Shown piece by piece: positions 1 through 8,048 of a DNA stretch of 33,200 nt; within the stretch, counting starts at the first letter, position 1; every line of letters starts with the position of its first letter. The notes beneath the pieces are model-generated. The model did not search any database and was not told the origin of the DNA. It saw only the letters and a program-made list of their open reading frames with translations. The DNA comes from Nocardia ninae NBRC 108245 (lineage in GTDB: Bacteria; Actinomycetota; Actinomycetes; Mycobacteriales; Mycobacteriaceae): positions 1-33,200 of the forward strand of contig NZ_BJXA01000088.1 in NCBI RefSeq assembly GCF_007990755.1. The letters run 5' to 3'. A program made the translations under genes and the position numbers.

Positions 1-1096
1 ACGCGTCGTCCAGGGCGCCGCGACCGCACACCGGGCACGGGCAGTCGCCGCTCGCCGTGTGATGGTCGCGGGCCCGGCGCAGCAGCTCGAGCACGCGCAG
101 GTCCGCCTCGGCGTCGGCGGTGGTGCCGCGGGTCAGCGCGGTACCGCATTCGGCGAGCCGGGTGGCCACCTCCGCCACCTCGGCGGCGGTGGGCAACGTC
201 AGCCGCACGATCGCGCGCAGACTCGCCGGGCCGCTCTGGTCGTCGAAGGTGCCGATCACCTCGCGCCCCACCGCGGCAAGGTCCGGTTGAGCGGGTCGCA
301 GCAGGCTGTTCACCCGGATGGCGCGGTCGTCGGCCACCGTCTCGAGCGCCTCCAGCAGCTCGAGGCGTTCCTGGCGCGAATCACGCACCGCGCGTTCCAG
401 TTCCAGCCGGCGCATCCGAATTCGTTCCTGCGCCAAGGTCAGTTCGTCCAGGCCGAGCAGTTGGTGCAGTGCGTCGAACAGGTCGCTCGGTTTGCCGTCG
501 ACCAGCGCGCCGAGCTCGCTGTAGGACAGGAACGGGCGGTAGAGCTCCAGCCGGCCCGCCCAGCGGTCGATGTCGAATTCCGTTGGCGCGGCGGGCGGGT
601 GCTGTTCGGTCCACTGCGCGTCGGGGAGATCGGCGTCGGCGGCCCACTCCTTGGCGATGGTCAGCTGCGGCTTGTTTCCGGTGGTGAGCAGCTCCACTTC
701 GATGCGGGCGGTGCCGCCGTCGTGCAGGTTGCGCCAGCCCTCGCGCCAGGCCGCGGATCGGCCGTCCCAGCGGCGGTTTCCGCCGGTGAACACCAGCTCT
801 GCGGCCTCGGCGAAGCTGGATTTGCCGCTGCCGTTGCGGCCGACGACCAAGGTCAGGCCTGGCCCGGGCGGTAGTTGCAGTTCGGCCTCCGGGCCGATGC
901 CGCGGAAGCCGCGGACCCGGATGGCCCGCAGGAAGATCCCGCCGTCATCGAATCGGGTTGCCCGATCATCGTTCTCACTACCGCCGAGGGCGCGCAGGAC
1001 GGTTCGTGCGACCGAGGGCGTCACCGCGGGATCGTCGGCCAGCCGCCGGGTCACCACCTCGGTCAGCCGAGGCACCGGATCGGCGTCGGGACGCAA
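1..1096 (-). CDS. SMC/RecF-like AAA ATPase with zinc-hook motif (partial, 3' part outside window)
   Basis: The reading frame runs off the left edge, leaving 365 codons. Seen: after about 85 residues comes an RVRGFRGIG segment and a P-loop GRNGSGKSS near residue 89, the typical N-terminus of RecF/SbcC/RecN-type ATPases. A charged, probably helical stretch (residues about 190-230) follows. Close to the edge (about residue 350) is CPCPVCGRG, like the CPxC zinc hook at the tip of the Rad50/SbcC coiled coil. The start is TTG at 1096: it is the only start codon just downstream of an in-frame stop and has a GGAGGGGG ribosome site 10 bases upstream. Known: such proteins bind DNA and use ATP in end processing or repair. 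Inferred: a DNA-repair or defence ATPase. The C-terminal ATPase half is not visible, so the subfamily is open. It is transcribed away from the SWIM cluster. Confidence 0.8.
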   Translation of the reverse strand, partial: MRPDADPVPRLTEVVTRRLADDPAVTPSVARTVLRALGGSENDDRATRFDDGGIFLRAIRVRGFRGIGPEAELQLPPGPGLTLVVGRNGSGKSSFAEAAELVFTGGNRRWDGRSAAWREGWRNLHDGGTARIEVELLTTGNKPQLTIAKEWAADADLPDAQWTEQHPPAAPTEFDIDRWAGRLELYRPFLSYSELGALVDGKPSDLFDALHQLLGLDELTLAQERIRMRRLELERAVRDSRQERLELLEALETVADDRAIRVNSLLRPAQPDLAAVGREVIGTFDDQSGPASLRAIVRLTLPTAAEVAEVATRLAECGTALTRGTTADAEADLRVLELLRRARDHHTASGDCPCPVCGRGALDDA

Positions 1097-1517
1097 TTTG
1101 GTCGGACCCCCTCCACCACCGAGCCGCTACACGTCCTCCGATCCCGTGCGCGGCGCCACTGTCGAAGCTGTGCGAAACGCTACCCGATCCCGGCGGATTC
1201 GCCCACCGGAGGTGAGACCTCCGGCAGCCATGCGAACCTGCCCGCGGGGATGGATATGGTCATCGAAACGGCTGGGGCCGCGCGTCGATGTCCACCCCTC
1301 GCCAGCCCCGGCGGGCAGCTCGATGGTGTATCACCCGATTTGGATGGTTCGGTCGAGCCGAACAGGACAGAATGCCAGAGAATACCCACACATGCAAGAT
1401 GTTTTCAGCACTGAAACCTGCGATGGCACAGGTATTTCCATGCGAACCACACCGGTCGACGCGGCACTTGTCGGTGGCCTGGGGTACAAATCCGGACAAC
1501 CGAGGAACGGGGGAAAC
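1097..1517. other. Divergent intergenic region with a dyad and a possible leader ORF
   Basis: This 421-base gap separates two divergent genes and must hold both promoters. Seen: a perfect 6-bp dyad, GTTCGG/CCGAAC, at 1347-1352 and 1358-1363. From about 1370 to 1500 the DNA is clearly less GC-rich than its surroundings, with a possible -10 TACAAA at 1485-1490 but no convincing -35. A 49-codon ORF runs from ATG 1372 to a TGA at 1519-1521 that overlaps the ATG of the SWIM gene. An AGGA sits 5 bases before that ATG. I do not call it a gene, but it could couple translation. Confidence 0.4.
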
Positions 1518-4391
1518 ATGACGCGCTGGAGCGAGGACCAGGTCACGGCGCTCGCGCCGGACGCGAGCTCGCTGTCGGCCGCGCGCAAACTCGCGAGTCG
1601 CTGGCGCGGCACCGGGCAGCACGACATCGCGCTGTGGGGACTGTGCCAGGGCAGCGGCGCCAAGCCGTATCAAACGACCGTCGACCTGTCCGGGCCCGCG
1701 TACAAGTGCTCCTGTCCCAGTCGCAAGTTCCCGTGCAAGCACGCGCTGTCGCTGTTGCTCGAGTGGGCGGCGGGCCGGGTCGAGCAGGCGCCGGGAATCG
1801 CCGATTTCGCGGCGAGCTGGATCGACGGCCGAGTGGCCAAGGCCGCCAAGCCTGCGGCGGAGTCCACCACCCGCACCGCGAGTCCCGCGACCGCGCAACA
1901 GCGCCGGGTCCGGGTCACCGCAGGGCTCGCCGAGCTCGACGTCTGGCTGGGCGATCAGGTGCGGACCGGGCTGGCGCAGACCGACCGCTCGTTCCGGGCG
2001 TTCGAGGCGATCGCCGCCCGAATGGTCGACGCGCAGGCCCCCGGCGTCGCCGCGGCGCTGCGCCAGCTGCCGACCGCCGTGGTGACCAGGGCCGACTGGC
2101 CCGAGGTCGTGCTGCGCGAATACGCGCGGCTGCACCTGCTCATCGCCGCGCACCGGCGGCTGGACGAGCTTTCGCCCGAGTTGTCCGCCACCGTACGCAC
2201 GCACGTCGGTTACCCGAATCCCGCCGAGACGGTGCGCACCGAGCCTGCGGTCCGCGATCGGTGGATGGTGCTCGGCGTCCGGATCTCCGAGGACGAGCGC
2301 CTCTACACGCGGCGAACGTGGTTGTACGGACGCGCATCTCGGCGCTGGGCGCTGGTGGTCGACCACTCGTTCGGTTCGCCGGGCTTCCCCGCCGACGTGC
2401 CGACGCTCGGCTTGCTGGCCGACGCGGACCTGCACTACTACCCCGGCGCCGCGCCGCTGCGGGCGCTGTGGGGCGAACGCCACGGTGCGGCAGAACCTTT
2501 CACGACCCTGCCGATCGATCCGGACCACCCCGGCACGGTGGCGGCCGCGCTCGATGACCATGCCGCCGCGCTCGGCGCCGATCCGTGGCTGCGCGGTTGG
2601 CCGGTGCTGCTCGTCGATGTGATACCGGTGCACACCGAAAACGGTTGGTACATCACCGAATCCGACGGCACCGCGTTACCGGTGGCGCCGGGCGAGCAGC
2701 CGTGGCGACTACTCGGTGTGTCCGGCGGCCATCCGGTGACCGTGGCCGCCGAGTGGACCAGCGAGGGCCTGGTGCCGATCTCGGTGTTCAGTGCGGGCGA
2801 GGTGATCGACCTGGCCAGGCTCGATCCGGTCGGCCGGAGCACGTCGCAGACCCGGACGACACAGTCCTCGAGCTCGGCGGATCTGACCTCCGTCGCGCTG
2901 CTCGGCACCGCGCGCCGGGCACCGGACCTCGCCCAGCTCGCCGCACCGGTGGCGCGCGCCGCCGACCGGCTGCCCACCGATCCGGCCCTGCGCCTGCTCG
3001 AATCTGCCGCGCTTCAAGACGTTTTCGCGCGCGGCGGGGCCCGTGCGGTCACCGCGACCGCGCCCGAACCCGCCGAGGACGACCCCCGACGACTGCTGCC
3101 ATCCACCGCCGCGGGCCACCTCGCGCGCATGCTCCAGGAGCGCTCCCCCTTTCTGCCCGAATGGTTCGCCGCGGCCACGCCGTTCGACTACCGCGCGCCG
3201 GACGCGCTGTGCGGGCAGCTGCTCGATCAGGCGAAGAGCAACGCCGAGCTGCGTGAGCCGCTGCTGCGCCTGGCCGGCACTCGTGGCCGATGGCTGGCCG
3301 GCCAGCATCCGGAATGGCGAAACCTGGTGCGCAAGCAGACCGCCACGGTGTCCACCGAGGAGGTGTGGCAGTTCGGTCAGCCACCGGAACGGCGAGCGTG
3401 GCTGGCCGAGTTGCGCCGGCGGGACGCGGACGCGGCGCGTGACACGCTCGCCGCGGCCTGGCCGAAGGAGCCCGGGCCGTTGAAGGCGGAGCTGCTCGCC
3501 GTCCTCGCCGACCGGATCTCGCGGGCGGACGAGCCGCTGCTGGAGGCCGGGTTGGACGATCGACGCTCCGATGTCCGGCGGACCGCCGCCGGGCTGCTCA
3601 CCCTGCTGCCCGATTCGGCGTTCGCGCAGCGCATGACCCGCCGCGCGGGCGACTGGATCCAGGTCGAGCACCGGCTGCTGCACACCGAACTCGTTGTCGC
3701 CCTGCCCGATACGCTCGATCCACCCGCGCACCGCGACGGCATCACCGACCGCAGCGTCGAATTCACCTACCGCTGGGGTGGTGGCCCCGACGTCACCGCG
3801 GGCAGGCTGCGGCAGCTGGTCGCGGCGACACCGCTCAGCCACTGGGCGAGCGCGCTCGGCGCGCCGGACAAGGCCGTCAAGGTGACGATCGACGACCGCT
3901 TCCGCCAGCCGGTCTTCGACGGCTGGGTGGATGCCGCACTGGCGCAGCATGATTCGTCCTGGGCGCGGGCGCTGTTCGACGCGGGCGTGCCCACCGACGT
4001 CGCCATGCTGCGCAGGCGTGAGCTGTTCGCGCTGCTGCCACTGGCCGATCGCACCCGGCACCTGCTCGAGCTGGACGGCTCCTGGCTCTCCGAAGTCGAG
4101 GCGCTGCTGCCCGCGATGGGACATCCGTGGCCGGAACCGCTGGCGCAGCACCTGATTCTGCTGCTGTTCGAACGTGCCCGCGCGGCGGCCCGCCGCCCCG
4201 AGGCGCACGGCAATACCCCCAACGCGCACCGGTCGCTGCTGTCCGCCGCGTCGGTGCACCTGCCCGTTACCGCCGCGAGCGCCGCCGCCGTGGTCGCGCG
4301 CCGGTGCGGCGATCCCGCCTGGGAGCGAGCCTTCGATCAGCTCGCACACGACCTCAACCACCGCTCGATGATGCTCGAGGAGTTGCAGTGA
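1518..4391 (+). CDS. SWIM zinc finger-DUF5691 fusion protein
   Basis: 957 residues. Seen: a SWIM zinc finger with Cys64-x-Cys66, Cys73-x-His75 in a KCSCPSRKFPCKH context, then a helical region to about residue 430 like YehQ-type SWIM proteins. From about residue 452 (SVALLGTARR) to the end lies what I recognise as a DUF5691 region. The start is ATG 1518 behind a purine-rich GGAACGGGGGAA. The open frame extends upstream, but without a comparable ribosome site. Known: SWIM fingers bind DNA or protein; DUF5691 has no assigned function. It opens the cluster and ends 2 bases before the ATG of the MoxR gene (or overlaps its GTG alternative), so translation is probably coupled. Inferred: the substrate- or nucleic-acid-recognition part of the system. 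The fusion is unusual, since I know these domains as separate proteins. Confidence 0.85.
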   Translation: MTRWSEDQVTALAPDASSLSAARKLASRWRGTGQHDIALWGLCQGSGAKPYQTTVDLSGPAYKCSCPSRKFPCKHALSLLLEWAAGRVEQAPGIADFAASWIDGRVAKAAKPAAESTTRTASPATAQQRRVRVTAGLAELDVWLGDQVRTGLAQTDRSFRAFEAIAARMVDAQAPGVAAALRQLPTAVVTRADWPEVVLREYARLHLLIAAHRRLDELSPELSATVRTHVGYPNPAETVRTEPAVRDRWMVLGVRISEDERLYTRRTWLYGRASRRWALVVDHSFGSPGFPADVPTLGLLADADLHYYPGAAPLRALWGERHGAAEPFTTLPIDPDHPGTVAAALDDHAAALGADPWLRGWPVLLVDVIPVHTENGWYITESDGTALPVAPGEQPWRLLGVSGGHPVTVAAEWTSEGLVPISVFSAGEVIDLARLDPVGRSTSQTRTTQSSSSADLTSVALLGTARRAPDLAQLAAPVARAADRLPTDPALRLLESAALQDVFARGGARAVTATAPEPAEDDPRRLLPSTAAGHLARMLQERSPFLPEWFAAATPFDYRAPDALCGQLLDQAKSNAELREPLLRLAGTRGRWLAGQHPEWRNLVRKQTATVSTEEVWQFGQPPERRAWLAELRRRDADAARDTLAAAWPKEPGPLKAELLAVLADRISRADEPLLEAGLDDRRSDVRRTAAGLLTLLPDSAFAQRMTRRAGDWIQVEHRLLHTELVVALPDTLDPPAHRDGITDRSVEFTYRWGGGPDVTAGRLRQLVAATPLSHWASALGAPDKAVKVTIDDRFRQPVFDGWVDAALAQHDSSWARALFDAGVPTDVAMLRRRELFALLPLADRTRHLLELDGSWLSEVEALLPAMGHPWPEPLAQHLILLLFERARAAARRPEAHGNTPNAHRSLLSAASVHLPVTAASAAAVVARRCGDPAWERAFDQLAHDLNHRSMMLEELQ

Positions 4392-4393
4392 CC

Positions 4394-5488
4394 ATGACCG
4401 ACGTGACGCCCGACCTGCTGCGTCCGCACGCCGAACAGGCCTACGCCGACGAACTGCGCGCGCTGGCCGCCGCCGACGAGCGTCCGCGCCCGCCGTCCTG
4501 GCGGCTGTCCCCGTGGGCGGTAGTCACCTACCTGCTCGGCGGCACCCTCGACGACGGCACCGTGATCAGCCCGAAGTATGTGGGGCCGCGCAGGCTGATG
4601 GAGGTGGCGGTCGCGACGCTGGCCACCGACCGGGCGCTGCTGCTGCTCGGCGTGCCCGGCACCGCCAAAACCTGGGTGTCGGAACATCTTTCGGCGGCCA
4701 TCTGCGGCGAATCGACGCTGCTCGTGCAGGGCACCTCGGGGACCGCGGAAGAGGCGATCCGGTACGGCTGGAACTACGCGCGGCTGCTCGCCGAGGGCCC
4801 GAGCGAGGGCGCGCTGGTGCCGTCGCCGGTGATGACGGCGATGCGCGGCGGCGCCATCGCCAGGATCGAGGAGCTCACCCGCATCCCGTCCGACGTGCAG
4901 GACGCGTTGATCACCGTGCTGTCCGAGAAAACGCTGCCGGTACCGGAACTCGGCACGGAGGTGCAGGCGGCCAAGGGCTTCAACGTCATTGCGACCGCCA
5001 ACGACCGCGACCGCGGCGTGAACGAGCTGTCCTCCGCGCTGCGCCGCCGCTTCAACACCGTGGTGCTGCCGCTGCCCGCCAGCGAGGACGAAGAGGTCGC
5101 CATCGTCAGCCGCCGCGTCGAACAGCTCGGCGCCTCGCTGGAACTGCCGAAGGTGCCCGCCGCGGCCGAGGAGGTGCGCCGGGTGGTGCGCGTCTTCCGC
5201 GAACTGCGCTCCGGAATCACCGCCGACGGCCGCACCAAGCTGAAATCGCCCTCCGGCACGCTGTCCACCGCCGAGGCGATCTCGGTGATCACCAACGGGA
5301 TCGCGCTGTCCGTGCACTTCGGGGACGGCGTGCTGCGGGCCGCCGACATCGCGGGCGCCGTCCTCGGTTCGGTGATCAAAGATCCGGTCGCCGACGCGGT
5401 GGTGTGGACCGAGTACCTGGAAGCCGTTGTCCGCGAACGCCCGGAGTGGTCGGACTTCTACCGGGCCTGCCGCGAGGTCTCCGGATGA
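4394..5488 (+). CDS. MoxR-family AAA+ ATPase (YehL-like)
   Basis: 364 residues. Seen: Walker A GVPGTAKT at 86-93, Walker B IARIEE at 155-160, a sensor-1 region FNVIATAND near 197-205 and an arginine-finger-like RRRF soon after. The order and spacing are those of MoxR AAA+ proteins. Known: MoxR ATPases act as chaperone-like remodellers that work with VWA-domain partners, here the gene at 8045. Start: ATG 4394 has GAGGAG 11 bases upstream; GTG 4388, which overlaps the previous stop as GTGA, is an equally possible start only 5 bases after it. The 3' end overlaps the next gene as ATGA. Inferred: the motor of a four-protein complex, by analogy with E. coli YehL in the YehL/M/P/Q set. Confidence 0.92.
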   Translation: MTDVTPDLLRPHAEQAYADELRALAAADERPRPPSWRLSPWAVVTYLLGGTLDDGTVISPKYVGPRRLMEVAVATLATDRALLLLGVPGTAKTWVSEHLSAAICGESTLLVQGTSGTAEEAIRYGWNYARLLAEGPSEGALVPSPVMTAMRGGAIARIEELTRIPSDVQDALITVLSEKTLPVPELGTEVQAAKGFNVIATANDRDRGVNELSSALRRRFNTVVLPLPASEDEEVAIVSRRVEQLGASLELPKVPAAAEEVRRVVRVFRELRSGITADGRTKLKSPSGTLSTAEAISVITNGIALSVHFGDGVLRAADIAGAVLGSVIKDPVADAVVWTEYLEAVVRERPEWSDFYRACREVSG

Positions 5489-7950
5489 GCGCGGCCGATC
5501 CCGGTTCGGCGGACGGCGGTGCGCTGACCCGGGTGTTCGGCATCCGCCATCACGGGCCGGGCTCCGCGCGCTCGCTGCGGCTGGCGCTGGCGGAATTCCG
5601 GCCGGACACCATCCTGATCGAGGGGCCCGCCGACGCCGATCCGCTGGTCGGCTACGTTGCGGCCGAAGGGATGCAGCCGCCGGTCGCACTGCTGGCCTAT
5701 GTGCCCGACGCGCCCGCGAAAGCCGCGTTCTGGCCGTACGCGGTGTTCTCGCCGGAGTGGCAGGCGCTGGCCTACGCGGCCGAACACGAGGTGCCCGTAC
5801 GCTTCTGCGATCTGCCCGCGAGCATCGTGCTGGCCGCCGAGGAGGAGCCCGGTGATCGGTTCGATCCGCTGACCGAGCTGGCCGCGGCGGGCGGTTACGA
5901 CGATGCCGAACGCTGGTGGGACGCCGTGGTCGAATCCTCGCCCGACGCCACGGCTTTCGAGGCGATCACCGAGGCGATGGGTGCCCTGCGCGAAGGTGCC
6001 GAGCAGCTTGCGACCGAGCTGGAGCCGGTCGGCATCACAACGAACGGCCGCCGCGACGAGGCCGAACAGGTTGCCGCCGAATATGATTCGCCCCTGTCCG
6101 TCAACCTACGGCCCGAACATGTAGCTGCCGAGAATGATTCGACCCCATCCATCGACCTGCGACCCGAAGCGGTCCGCGGGGAACCGGAGACCAATTCGGT
6201 CGCCGAGGCCACCGACGATGTCCTCGAGCTGGAACCGATCCGACTCGGGCCCGTCCGCATCGACGCGCACACGCTGCGGCGCGAGGCGTACATGCGGCAG
6301 ACGATGCGAAAGGCGTTGAAGGACGGGGCGGTCCGGCTCGCGGTGGTGTGCGGGGCATGGCATGCACCCGCGCTGGCGGGCAAGCTCGGGCCCGCCGCCC
6401 CGGATACCCGCCTGTTGAAAGGACTTCCGAAGACGAAGGCCACGTTGACCTGGGTGCCGTGGACACATTCGCGGCTGGCCACGACCTCCGGATACGGCGC
6501 GGGGATCACCTCGCCCGGCTGGTACCACCATCTGTTCACCGAGACCGAGCGGCCGATCGTGCGCTGGCTCACCAAGGTCGCCGGGGTGCTGCGGGCGCAC
6601 GATCTGCCGGTGTCGAGCGCGCACATCATCGAGGCCGTCCGGCTCGCGGACGCGCTCGCCGCCATGCGCGATCGCCCGCTGGCCGGATTGTCCGAGGTCA
6701 CCGAGGCCACCAGGGCGGTGATGTGCGCGGGCGACGAGACGATGCTGCGGCTGGTCGTCAACGAACTCGTCGTCGGCGAGGCCCTCGGCACCGTGCCCGA
6801 GGGCACGCCGACCGTCCCGCTCGACGCCGACCTACGCGCCCGGACCCGCTCGCTGCGGATGAAGCAGGAGGCCTCGTCCCGGGTGCTCGACCTCGACCTG
6901 CGCAAGGAACGCGAGGTCGAACGATCGCGCCTGCTGCACCGGCTGCGCGTGCTCGAAATCCCGTGGGGCGAGCTGACCACCAGCGAGGTGCGCAGCACCG
7001 GCACCTTCCGCGAGACCTGGACGCTGCAATGGCGGCCGGAGTACTCCATCTCCATCATCGAGGCCTCCCGCTGGGGCACCACCATCCGCACCGCCGCCGA
7101 GGCGAAGATCCTCGACACGGCCGCGCGAGACGAGAGCACCGTCGGCGACCTCACCGCCGCGCTGGAGGTCGCGCTGCTGGCCGACCTCGGCGGCGCCACC
7201 GACGGATTGATCAGCAGGCTGGAATCGGCCGCCGCGCTGGATCACGACATCACCCACCTGCTCGCCGCATTGCCGGGCCTGATCAGGACGCTGCGCTACG
7301 GCGATGTCCGCGGCACCGACACCAAGGCCCTCGCGCACGTGGCCGACGGCCTGCTGGTGCGCGTCTGTGCCGGCCTGCCCGGCGCCGTCACCGGGCTGGA
7401 TACCGACGCGGCCACCGAATTGCGCGCCCAGCTCGACGCCGCGCACACCGCCATCCATACCCGCGACGACGGCTGGGCCACCGGCGAATGGCTCGGCGCG
7501 CTGCGCAAGCTCGCCGACCGGGACGACGTGCACGGCGCCCTGGTCGGCCGCGCCGTCCGGCTACTCTGCGACGCGGGCCTCATCGACGAGACCGATTCCG
7601 CCCGTCGGCTTTCCGCCGCGCTGTCGGTCGGCAACACCGCCGCCGCGAAGGCCGCCTGGATCGACGGCTTCCTCGGCGGCCGCGGCCTGCTGCTGGTGCA
7701 CGACCGAGAGTTGTTGCGCCTCATCGACGATTGGCTGAGCGAACTGCGCGAGGACCAGTTCGTCGAGACACTCCCTCTGCTGCGCAGAACTTTCGGCGCT
7801 TTCGAATCGGGTGAGCGCCGGGCGATCGGCCGAGCGGTGCGCGATGGGGGTGCCGCCGCCGTCCGATCCGATGGCGACGGAAGTTTCGACATGGCGCGGG
7901 GCAGCATCGCACTGCGCTCCGCCGCAGAGATTTTGGGGGTCGCGGTGTGA
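5485..7950 (+). CDS. DUF5682 family protein (YehM-like)
   Basis: 821 residues, start ATG 5485 overlapping the MoxR stop by 4 bases. Seen: the N-terminal GIRHHGPGSARSLR and a TILIEGPADAD segment are hallmarks of DUF5682 as I know it. A second conserved-looking block, VVCGAWHAPAL, lies near residue 290. The C-terminal half is helical, with no signal peptide or membrane segment, so the protein is cytoplasmic. A tandem 17-residue duplication (6070-6171) sits in a variable linker between the two blocks. Known: the family has no defined biochemical role; members sit beside MoxR and VWA genes, like E. coli yehM. Inferred: a scaffold, or an enzyme whose HH and GxWH motifs suggest a metal or ester site; that last point is speculation. 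Confidence 0.85.
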   Translation: MSAADPGSADGGALTRVFGIRHHGPGSARSLRLALAEFRPDTILIEGPADADPLVGYVAAEGMQPPVALLAYVPDAPAKAAFWPYAVFSPEWQALAYAAEHEVPVRFCDLPASIVLAAEEEPGDRFDPLTELAAAGGYDDAERWWDAVVESSPDATAFEAITEAMGALREGAEQLATELEPVGITTNGRRDEAEQVAAEYDSPLSVNLRPEHVAAENDSTPSIDLRPEAVRGEPETNSVAEATDDVLELEPIRLGPVRIDAHTLRREAYMRQTMRKALKDGAVRLAVVCGAWHAPALAGKLGPAAPDTRLLKGLPKTKATLTWVPWTHSRLATTSGYGAGITSPGWYHHLFTETERPIVRWLTKVAGVLRAHDLPVSSAHIIEAVRLADALAAMRDRPLAGLSEVTEATRAVMCAGDETMLRLVVNELVVGEALGTVPEGTPTVPLDADLRARTRSLRMKQEASSRVLDLDLRKEREVERSRLLHRLRVLEIPWGELTTSEVRSTGTFRETWTLQWRPEYSISIIEASRWGTTIRTAAEAKILDTAARDESTVGDLTAALEVALLADLGGATDGLISRLESAAALDHDITHLLAALPGLIRTLRYGDVRGTDTKALAHVADGLLVRVCAGLPGAVTGLDTDAATELRAQLDAAHTAIHTRDDGWATGEWLGALRKLADRDDVHGALVGRAVRLLCDAGLIDETDSARRLSAALSVGNTAAAKAAWIDGFLGGRGLLLVHDRELLRLIDDWLSELREDQFVETLPLLRRTFGAFESGERRAIGRAVRDGGAAAVRSDGDGSFDMARGSIALRSAAEILGVAV
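6070..6171 (+). repeat. Tandem 51-base in-frame duplication inside the DUF5682 gene
   Basis: Two adjacent 51-base units (6070-6120 and 6121-6171) encode 17 residues each: VAAEYDSPLSVNLRPEH and VAAENDSTPSIDLRPEA. They share 11 of 17 residues and about 37 of 51 bases, so the duplication is not recent. The surrounding segment is acidic and low in complexity, which suggests a flexible linker between two conserved blocks. Confidence 0.85.
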
Positions 7951-8048
7951 GTACGCCACTGCTTGCCGCACCGTCCGGCACCGTCGTCCGGGCTAGATCC
8001 GCGCGGCCTGCGCCGTTCGTCAGTTCGACCACTCAGGGGATGCGATGA
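7947..8048 (+). CDS. 33-residue bridging mini-ORF
   Basis: This small frame starts with GTG at 7947, overlapping the DUF5682 stop as GTGA, and ends with TGA at 8046-8048, overlapping the ATG of the VWA gene as ATGA. It fills the whole 94-base gap. The peptide (MSTPLLAAPSGTVVR, then Arg/Pro/Ser-rich) matches nothing I know. The layout would let ribosomes move from DUF5682 to VWA without leaving the mRNA, so the act of translation may matter more than the product. Caution: overlaps of this kind can arise by chance in high-GC DNA, and the VWA gene also has its own AGGGGA site. Confidence 0.4.
   Translation: MSTPLLAAPSGTVVRARSARPAPFVSSTTQGMR

Noticed and set aside
59-874. Plus-strand 271-residue ORF
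   Set aside because: It is antisense to the ATPase gene, whose minus frame has a P-loop and zinc hook; the plus translation is Gly/Arg/Gln-rich with no motif.
875-1414. Plus-strand 179-residue ORF
   Set aside because: Overlaps the 5' part of the minus-strand ATPase and the intergenic region; composition is that of a shadow frame, with no ribosome site.
5895-7199. Long minus-strand ORF (434 residues) opposite DUF5682
   Set aside because: Ser/Arg/Ala-rich shadow; the plus frame has conserved DUF5682 blocks and operon overlaps.
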